Assembly (NCBI RefSeq): GCF_023101205.1
Contig: NZ_CP078078.1
Location: 1,364,001-1,428,000, forward strand
Source of the DNA: Microbacterium aurugineum
Lineage (GTDB): Bacteria; Actinomycetota; Actinomycetes; Actinomycetales; Microbacteriaceae
Direction: 5' to 3'
Length of the DNA stretch: 64,000 bases
Under the pieces are notes generated by a model. It was not told the origin of the DNA. It ran no database searches and worked only from the letters and a program-made list of their open reading frames with translations. Of this stretch, positions 58,886 to 64,000 are shown one piece after another. Both the position numbers and the translations under genes were made by a program. Numbering within the stretch: position 1 is the stretch's first letter; every line of letters begins with the position of its first letter.

Positions 58886-60019
58886 GTGGGTAGCCTCTGG
58901 CACACTGGCGGGGTGACCGAACTCGATCATCAAGACATCGTCTGGGCTGAAAACTTTGGGGCTCATTGGGGTGCGACATACCCGACTCCGCAAGGCAGCG
59001 TCGAGGACATCTCACGCGCTTTCGGTGACGCTGTTGATGGCCCCCTAAACGCTTTGGCGATCGCGCATCAGAAGCGGTTTCTCGGTATCGCGGACCATGT
59101 TGAACTCACCGATGCGCAGGCTCGTGCAGCCGCACCGTACTTGACGGCTCTGGCCGATGTCGTGCTCCGGGAGATGCAATGGGCGCTTTACTGGCGGCGC
59201 CAGAAGCTCGATAGAGGGGAGTCTGACCCGGGGATTGGGTATCTGACCTTACGTGCGGAACCAACGTTTCGCGATTATCTAGCGGCGACGGGGCCGACGA
59301 CTGAGGGCAGAGTGAGGACCACGACGACAGATGGAGTCGAGTACTTCAATCAGCCAACGACGACACCCAAGGGTCAGAACCTTCGTCACGACGCGATCGT
59401 TGACGGCGTGTCCAGGATGTCGTTCTCGGAGCGCCGCAAAGCTAAGAAGGCCCGGGAGGTAGCTGAGGCTGAACGAGCGCTTGCTGCCCACCGCGCTCAA
59501 CAACAGTGGGATCTTGACCAGAGACGACGCGCTCGCGAGGCAACCCGGCGGCGAGAAGAGCAGGCCCGTCTCGAGCAAGAGGAGATCCGTCGGCGGCGGC
59601 CGGAGCCTCCATCGCCCCAGCCTTATGGAGTGAACCATCAAGGAGCCGAACGTCTGGTTGCCGATTGGATGCGGCATCTTGGCGTGCACGACGCGTCCGT
59701 AACGCAGTACAGCGGGGACGGTGGTATCGATGTCGACAGTCGCCACATCATCGCTCAAGTGAAGAACCTTCACGTCGCAGCGAGTGTGCCAATCGCGCAC
59801 ATCCGCGATCTGTTCGGCACCGCGCAACATCGTCACAAGGGAGCGGTGCTATTCACGAGCGGTATGGTCTCGTCGAATGGACTCGCATTCGCAGACGAGA
59901 CCGGACTTGCCCTAATCAGGTACGACGCCGAGAAGGGCACGCTCGCGGGACTGAACCAACGGGGGCGGCAGGTGGTCGCGGCCGGGTTCCCGCTGGTCTT
60001 CGGGTTCGATGAGTTCTAG
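58886..60019 (+). CDS. Mrr-like restriction endonuclease domain protein
   Basis: A 377-residue protein: an uncharacterised N-terminal region (about 1-170), a basic coiled coil (about 180-240, alternating Arg/Glu), then an Mrr-type PD-(D/E)xK nuclease domain (about 248-377). Active-site pieces are Glu255 in GAERLVADWM, Asp282 in GDGGIDVD, and Gln291-x-Lys293 in IIAQVKN; the GGID...QxK form is that of Mrr_cat, which cuts modified DNA in known cases. GTG 58886 follows GGAG at 5 bases; GTG 58913 is an alternative. Same strand as Ntn and PIN genes. Confidence 0.85.
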   Translation: MGSLWHTGGVTELDHQDIVWAENFGAHWGATYPTPQGSVEDISRAFGDAVDGPLNALAIAHQKRFLGIADHVELTDAQARAAAPYLTALADVVLREMQWALYWRRQKLDRGESDPGIGYLTLRAEPTFRDYLAATGPTTEGRVRTTTTDGVEYFNQPTTTPKGQNLRHDAIVDGVSRMSFSERRKAKKAREVAEAERALAAHRAQQQWDLDQRRRAREATRRREEQARLEQEEIRRRRPEPPSPQPYGVNHQGAERLVADWMRHLGVHDASVTQYSGDGGIDVDSRHIIAQVKNLHVAASVPIAHIRDLFGTAQHRHKGAVLFTSGMVSSNGLAFADETGLALIRYDAEKGTLAGLNQRGRQVVAAGFPLVFGFDEF

Positions 60020-60089
60020 TTTCGCCTTGTCTGCTGAGCAGCGTGGATTTGGCACAAGCGACGATTCGCGCGCCGTTGAGGCGCTGGAG

Positions 60090-60778
60090 CTACGTCGCCG
60101 CCCGGGACTCGCGCTGGCGTGCCAGTGACGATCCCTCGAACCTTCGCAGCCAGCCCTGGTGGTACCCCGCAGCGGAGTATCGGCGCCCGGTCGTCTCGCC
60201 CGCGCCGACGATGTCGGCGTAATGCGAGAGCAACCCATCCCAGTCAGAGTGGTGCACGGTCCCCGGAGTGACAAAGGGGAGCGACTCGGCCGCGAGGCTG
60301 GGCTTCCGCGTGTTGCACATCGCGTGCAGGGTTGTGAGGTTCGCCGTTTCGCTGGTTCCGCCGTGGGCGTGAGCAAGCACGTGGTCGGCTTCGGGCGCGA
60401 GTGTGCCCAGTATGCGGGGTGGACGGGGCCGCGGCGGTAGTGCGCGTAGTACGGGAGCTCGGCGGGGAACACGTCGCTGATCGCGACGAGAATGTAGCGG
60501 GGGATGGTTCTGCCACCGCAGTAAGCGCAGAGGAAGCCGTCCCGGAGGAAGACCTCGGCGCGCGTCTGTTTGGAGACTCGACGTGAGGTGCGGGCATCGG
60601 CCCCGACCGTTGTCGTGGTGTGGAGCGTGAGACTGCCCGTCCAGACCTCGCCCGCTATCGGTTCGAGGAACACACGGGCACGATCAGTCGATACGGGGAG
60701 CACGGCGGTGACCTCGTCGAGGATGCCGGCGTACCAGGCGACCGCGTCGTCGCGGAGAACGTGGATCTCGCGGGTCAT
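60090..60778 (-). pseudogene. HNH endonuclease, frameshifted
   Basis: N-terminal part (ATG 60778) encodes MTREIHVLRDDAVAWYAG and a CAYCGG zinc Cys pair at about 84-87, then reaches GPVHPAYWA. The rest of the HNH motif (LAPEADHVLAHAHGG, NLTTLHAMCNTRKP) is in another frame and ends at 60090. Deleting one CA from the CACA at 60402-60405 (TGTG on plus) rejoins both halves into PAYWALAPEADHV, which fits the family. Hence a 2-nt slip broke the gene unless the base call is wrong. Two Cys, Asp-His, and Cys-Asn are otherwise intact. Confidence 0.85.
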
Positions 60779-60841
60779 GTCTTGTTTACTCGGCGGATCA
60801 GGCTCGGACGGCAGCATCTTGGGAGGCAGGATGTGGCCCAA

Positions 60842-61216
60842 CTACTGAACGGCCTTACGCTCCTTGCGAAGAGCTTTCTTGTCATCCTTCGAAGCCCAGC
60901 CGAGTAGCTTCTTATACTCCTGAGCAGAGCCATGGCAGACCGCGGACTTGCCGTCGCGGAACCTGATCTCGAAGAGGATCGTCGCTTGCCCCGGGTTACC
61001 GAAACTCGTCACGGTGAGATCGGCGGGCGTCTTTCCCACCTCGAACAGTGCCGACGTTGCCGTGACGCTGTTAAGGAACCGATCCGACTTCATCTCGATC
61101 GACTCCACGGTTTGACGACTGATCGACCATCGTTTCATGCCCCATGGCGTCGAGATCTCACGCGACATCACCCGATAGTCCTTCTTCAGAGGAAGATCCC
61201 CAGCTACCACCTGCAT
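60842..61216 (-). CDS. Small island protein of unknown function
   Basis: A 124-residue protein starting MQVVAGDLPLKKDYRVMSRE with strand-turn patterns (MKRWSISRQTVESIEM, ATILFEIRFRDGKSAVCHGS) and a basic C-terminus (KDDKKALRKERKA). The order of strands resembles a PH-like or bacterial-PH domain, but I cannot confirm. ATG at 61216 is used; an upstream in-frame start at 61270 is possible. It sits just before the HNH gene on the same strand, perhaps co-transcribed. Confidence 0.7.
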   Translation of the reverse strand: MQVVAGDLPLKKDYRVMSREISTPWGMKRWSISRQTVESIEMKSDRFLNSVTATSALFEVGKTPADLTVTSFGNPGQATILFEIRFRDGKSAVCHGSAQEYKKLLGWASKDDKKALRKERKAVQ

Positions 61217-61340
61217 GCGATCAGCATAGGGGTGTCCCGGCTCTGGAGCGTGGCGCCTGCCCAGTCGCACGCCATGTCCCTATTATCCCGAACGAGATCC
61301 CGGTCGGCGTCGGTGATCTCCAGTGCGCGTAGACAGCGTG

Positions 61341-62153
61341 TCAGCCGCGGTTGAGTCCGTGGGTGATGCTGTCCAGCGCCCGCTTGAAGTGGCTCTCGGC
61401 GGCGTTGATGTCTCGGAGTGGCGTTGAGGGGTCGAAGACTCGCAGGAGCGAGTACTGGAAGGCCGACGGATCTCGCTCCTTCAGTGCGACGTTACCGCCG
61501 TGACCGTTGGCCGCGTAGGTGCGCCAGCGCTGCAGGATGTTCTCGGCGCCGTCGGCCTTGCCTACGTAGTGGCGACCGTCGCGGGTGTCGGTGATCAGGT
61601 AGATCCCGACGACCGACGAGAGTGCTGTCTGCCAAGCGGCGTACCGGCGCTCCTTCACGACGGCCTTCAGCATGTCGTACGAGACGACCAGATGGTCGAA
61701 TCCCGGAAAGCGCGGAGGCTGAGCGTCGGCGACCTCGAGCACGGGGTAGGTCGCTGCGGTTGGGCCGTAGATGCGCCACACCCGCCCCGCCTTCCACCCG
61801 ATTACGAGCCGGCCGCGCAGGTCACGGAGGTGATCAGTCTCGACGAGGTCGAACTCACGGAGCTCACCGTCGTTGGAGAGCTCTCCCCGGTTCTCTACGA
61901 CGCGCCAGAGGCGCCCACGATCGCCGCCCTCCGGCATGAGCACGACCCAGAAACGCGGAGGCGACGCGGGGAAGATCTGCGACTTCGCCGACTGGCGGCG
62001 CGTGTACGCGCGGATGTCGTCGTCCGTCGAATCTGCATGTATGCCGGCGAGGCGGCTCGACGCCGGCTCCGCGTTGTAGGCGTGTCTGATCACCAACACG
62101 TCCTGGATGGACAGCGACTCCGAGTCGAGGATCGTTCCGAGCGTCAGCGGCAT
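61341..62153 (-). CDS. GIY-YIG nuclease domain protein
   Basis: A 270-residue protein. Residues 1-175 form an unassigned N-terminal domain (FWVVLMPEGGDRGRLWRV, LVIGWKAGRVWRIYG). The C-terminal GIY-YIG domain (about 178-260) has Gly183-Ile184-Tyr185, Tyr196-Val197-Gly198 (YVG for YIG), Arg209/Arg211, and Glu253 as the metal ligand. Free-standing GIY-YIG proteins act as restriction or homing-type nucleases or in repair. ATG at 62153. Separated by about 125 bp from the unknown gene. Confidence 0.88.
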   Translation of the reverse strand: MPLTLGTILDSESLSIQDVLVIRHAYNAEPASSRLAGIHADSTDDDIRAYTRRQSAKSQIFPASPPRFWVVLMPEGGDRGRLWRVVENRGELSNDGELREFDLVETDHLRDLRGRLVIGWKAGRVWRIYGPTAATYPVLEVADAQPPRFPGFDHLVVSYDMLKAVVKERRYAAWQTALSSVVGIYLITDTRDGRHYVGKADGAENILQRWRTYAANGHGGNVALKERDPSAFQYSLLRVFDPSTPLRDINAAESHFKRALDSITHGLNRG

Positions 62154-62224
62154 GGGACTGAGACTATCGACGAGGAGGCCGAGCGCGATGGGCGAGGGTG
62201 ATCTGCTCGCGAGACCGAAGTCCC

Positions 62225-62268
62225 GACTCGAACGGCCCCCAGCGAAGTCGCCAGGGGCCGTTCGAGTC
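62225..62268. terminator. Perfect terminator hairpin downstream of lipoprotein gene
   Basis: Exact 15-bp arms (62225-62239 and 62254-62268) with a 14-nt loop, just past the minus-strand lipoprotein stop and before the GIY-YIG start. It probably ends the lipoprotein message. Confidence 0.85.
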
Positions 62269-62280
62269 GTGCTCAGCAGA

Positions 62281-62844
62281 TCACTGCAGGGTGAACGTCG
62301 CGCGCCCGATCTCGGTCATGCCGAGGTCGTTGGAAGCGACCAGCTCGACGGGCGTGGTCTCGTCATCCAGCTCGTAGGCGACGGCATTGGCGACGGTGCC
62401 GCCGTTCTTGATGTCCTGAAGCTGCGAGTCGAGGAACTGAGCATCCGGGAGGGAGGCGACGTTGAGTTCGTTCACAGCGTTCGGGTCGTTGTCCTGAATC
62501 GCAGTGAAGGTGCCGATCCAGGCGGTCGTCGGATCGATCGCGTCGTCGGAGGTGTTGGTGACCTCGTACCAGAACGCGATGACGGGCTTCTCGCCGTACT
62601 CGTTGCCGGGCTGGCCGACAGCGATCTTCTTCGTGTCGGTGATGGTGACCGTGTACTCGGGCAGGGTCAGCACGTTGTCGGCGAACGATGCATCGCTGAT
62701 TGCGTCCTCGACGGTGGCCGCGTCCTCGGAGACAGCAGTGGTTGTCTCCGGCTTCGGCTCGGTGGCCGGGGCCGAGCATCCGCTGAGCAGCAGGGCGACG
62801 ACCCCAAGAGCGAGCACGGCAGAGTTCTTCTTCGATAGGCGCAT
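62281..62844 (-). CDS. DUF5067-like lipoprotein
   Basis: A 187-residue exported lipoprotein. Signal peptide ends in the lipobox LSGC (Cys at about residue 23). The mature domain has an immunoglobulin-like beta pattern with VIAFWYEVTNTSDDAIDP and GTVANAVAYELDDETTPVELV, the arrangement of DUF5067/DUF4352 proteins. ATG at 62844 gives the short n-region; an in-frame GTG/ATG at 62859 is less likely. The role is unknown. Its GC level is closer to the core genome than the nuclease genes are. Confidence 0.85.
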   Translation of the reverse strand: MRLSKKNSAVLALGVVALLLSGCSAPATEPKPETTTAVSEDAATVEDAISDASFADNVLTLPEYTVTITDTKKIAVGQPGNEYGEKPVIAFWYEVTNTSDDAIDPTTAWIGTFTAIQDNDPNAVNELNVASLPDAQFLDSQLQDIKNGGTVANAVAYELDDETTPVELVASNDLGMTEIGRATFTLQ

Positions 62845-63347
62845 GAGCGCATCCCCCAAGAGTGAATATGAGCGCTGACGTCAGGCCAGCAAATCTCAAG
62901 CTAGCGGCTCACAGGCATCGCAAAGTCCTGGAGAGAACTCCAGACAGCGATCGTTATCAGCACGTCATCGTCCGCGGTGTGGATCCGGTGTCGATCGGGC
63001 CACTCGGCGATCTGCCCCAGCTGGTGAGGTCGGTGAGACCGGGCGTGATGAACGGGGCGGGGACAACCAATCGTCGTCCCCAGAGGTGCGAGGGAGCGAG
63101 AAGATTCATGTAATCGCCGCCAGGTGGCCGGCCAAGGGCTCCGCATTCATTCGACTTCAGCGCTAGCCGTTTCTACCGTTCCGGTGCCTTCTTTCGGTCT
63201 CAGAGCACGAGGGAGGATCCCTTTCTGCACCAGCGGCGATATGTATCGGTTGTCGGCCGCTGCCGGGCTTACCGTGACGCGTGGTCGCGGCACGTTCGTA
63301 GCGTGGCGGGGTGTCGCAGCGAGAAATCCGCACGGAGGACCGTCGAT
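62845..63347. other. Right island margin, no confident gene
   Basis: About 500 bp. It should hold the lipoprotein promoter and the promoter now driving comEC. A short frame at 63124-63366 has no motif. GGAGG lies about 15 bases before the restored comEC GTG, so the fresh copy has its own ribosome site independent of comEA. Confidence 0.5.
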
Positions 63348-63597
63348 CGCGTGTGAAACGCCGTGATCTGCGGCTGGTGCCGTTGGCTGCAGCGGTGTGG
63401 GCGGGTGCCCTGCTGTTCGTCTTCGTCCCGATGTCGGCGTGGTGGACGGCGGGTGGCTGTGTCGTTGGCGTGGCGATCCTCGTGCTCGTGAGACGTCGTG
63501 GAGTAGTCCGACGGCTTCCGGGCGGCGGAGGTCTCGCCGTACTGGTTCTCGCTGCTCTTGCGGCCACGGGTCTGTCTGTGGTCCTTGCCCTCCCCGC
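63348..63597 (+). repeat. Direct repeat copy 2 (comEC 5' end)
   Basis: The same 250-bp stretch as 55762-56011, 7 mismatches by eye, same orientation. This copy reads through into the rest of comEC. Confidence 0.93.
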
Positions 63598-64000
63598 ACG
63601 TGAGCGAGTCGCCGAGTGGTCGGGGAGCGTGGTGGAAGTCACGGGGACGGTGACCTCGTCGGCGTCGATCGGCCGAGATGGGCGATTGTGGTTTGACGCG
63701 CAGGCGAAGACCCTCGGCACTCGCGGTCGCCCGACCGTGCTGCCTGCGCCCGTGCGCATCGGCATCGAACCGGGTGACGGTTTCGACCTCGGTGCACGGA
63801 TCCGCGTCGTGGGCGAGGCGTCGGCGACGGATGCGGGGGAGCGCGCCGCCCTGGTCGTCTTCGCGAGCGAGGCGGAGGTGGTCGAGCCTGCGGGTGGTGT
63901 GTTCGGTGCTGCGGCGATCCTCAAGCACGCCTTCGTCGAGCGGTCGTTGCGTCTGCCCGAACCCGGTGCCGGTCTGCTGCCGGGGCTCGCGGTGGGCGAC
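63353..64000 (+). CDS. comEC: ComEC DNA-uptake channel protein, restored copy, cut by window edge
   Basis: The GTG at 63353 starts MKRRDLRLVPLAAAVWAGAL, and 216 codons stay open to the window end, through an OB-fold-like region (SVVEVTGTVTSSAS, RIRVVGEASATDAG) to GAGLLPGLAVGD. The last piece is the start of the Competence core domain, which forms the pore for single-stranded DNA. ComEC proteins run to about 750-800 residues, so most lies outside. It has lost its coupling to comEA and must be expressed from the island side. Whether it is complete cannot be judged here. Confidence 0.9.
   Translation, partial: MKRRDLRLVPLAAAVWAGALLFVFVPMSAWWTAGGCVVGVAILVLVRRRGVVRRLPGGGGLAVLVLAALAATGLSVVLALPARERVAEWSGSVVEVTGTVTSSASIGRDGRLWFDAQAKTLGTRGRPTVLPAPVRIGIEPGDGFDLGARIRVVGEASATDAGERAALVVFASEAEVVEPAGGVFGAAAILKHAFVERSLRLPEPGAGLLPGLAVGD

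Noticed and set aside
55762..63597. Direct repeats as a simple att duplication of a tyrosine-integrase element
   Set aside because: 250 bp with 7 mismatches is far longer and more diverged than an att core, and no integrase gene is found between them.

Overview
The window is high-GC chromosomal DNA from an actinobacterium, most likely Microbacteriaceae and probably Microbacterium. The organism call is an inference. It rests on codon use, frequent GTG starts, the gene orders ileS-folC-DUF4233-ndk-rne and rplU-rpmA-obgE-proB-proA-nadD-rsfS-leuS-comEA-comEC, and an actinobacterial ultrashort T-box leader before ileS. No 16S gene or other strain marker is present.

Layout. 1-5.9 kb: a truncated M3 peptidase (dcp), a LysR regulator divergent from a threonine-to-glycine operon (tdh-kbl), and an ArsR-like regulator preceded by an unusual 14-bp iterated operator. 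6-8.8 kb: valS plus a small overlapping gene. 9-13.9 kb: a complete peptide/nickel-type ABC importer (lipoprotein, two permeases, fused double ATPase). 13.9-24.2 kb: housekeeping genes (pentapeptide-repeat protein, T-box-ileS-folC-DUF4233-ndk, VKOR, RNase E/G, DUF4031). 24.4-31.8 kb: rplU-rpmA-obgE-proB-proA, then nadD, an acidic membrane-anchored protein, rsfS and an SDR.

31.8-41.5 kb is a peptide scavenging locus. A fused double ATPase (minus strand) is divergent from dipeptidase, peptide-binding lipoprotein, two permeases, a creatinase/M24-like hydrolase, an alpha/beta hydrolase and a double-domain Lrp/AsnC regulator. A 30-bp near-perfect palindrome lies in the divergent intergenic region. 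41.6-55.8 kb: a copper-associated set (CueP, DUF305, DUF6153-like), tRNA-Ala(GGC), a flavin monooxygenase-like gene, DUF2804, NAD(P)-binding protein, GH3 enzyme, App1-type phosphatase, DedA protein, pabB-like gene, leuS and comEA.

55.8-63.4 kb is the accessory region. comEC is split: its first ~82 codons lie in place after comEA, then about 7.3 kb of foreign-looking DNA intervenes, and a second diverged copy of the same 5' end (7 mismatches in about 250 bp by eye) resumes a full comEC reading frame that runs off the window. The insert encodes a stand-alone HslV/proteasome-fold Ntn hydrolase (Thr2, Asp19, Lys38), a DUF4935-type PIN nuclease, an Mrr-like nuclease with a coiled coil, an HNH endonuclease gene broken by a 2-nt slip, a small unknown protein, a GIY-YIG nuclease and a DUF5067-like lipoprotein. 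No integrase is visible. The Ntn-PIN-Mrr cluster inside a duplicated-end comEC island is the best candidate here for an undescribed (possibly defence) system; that function is inference.
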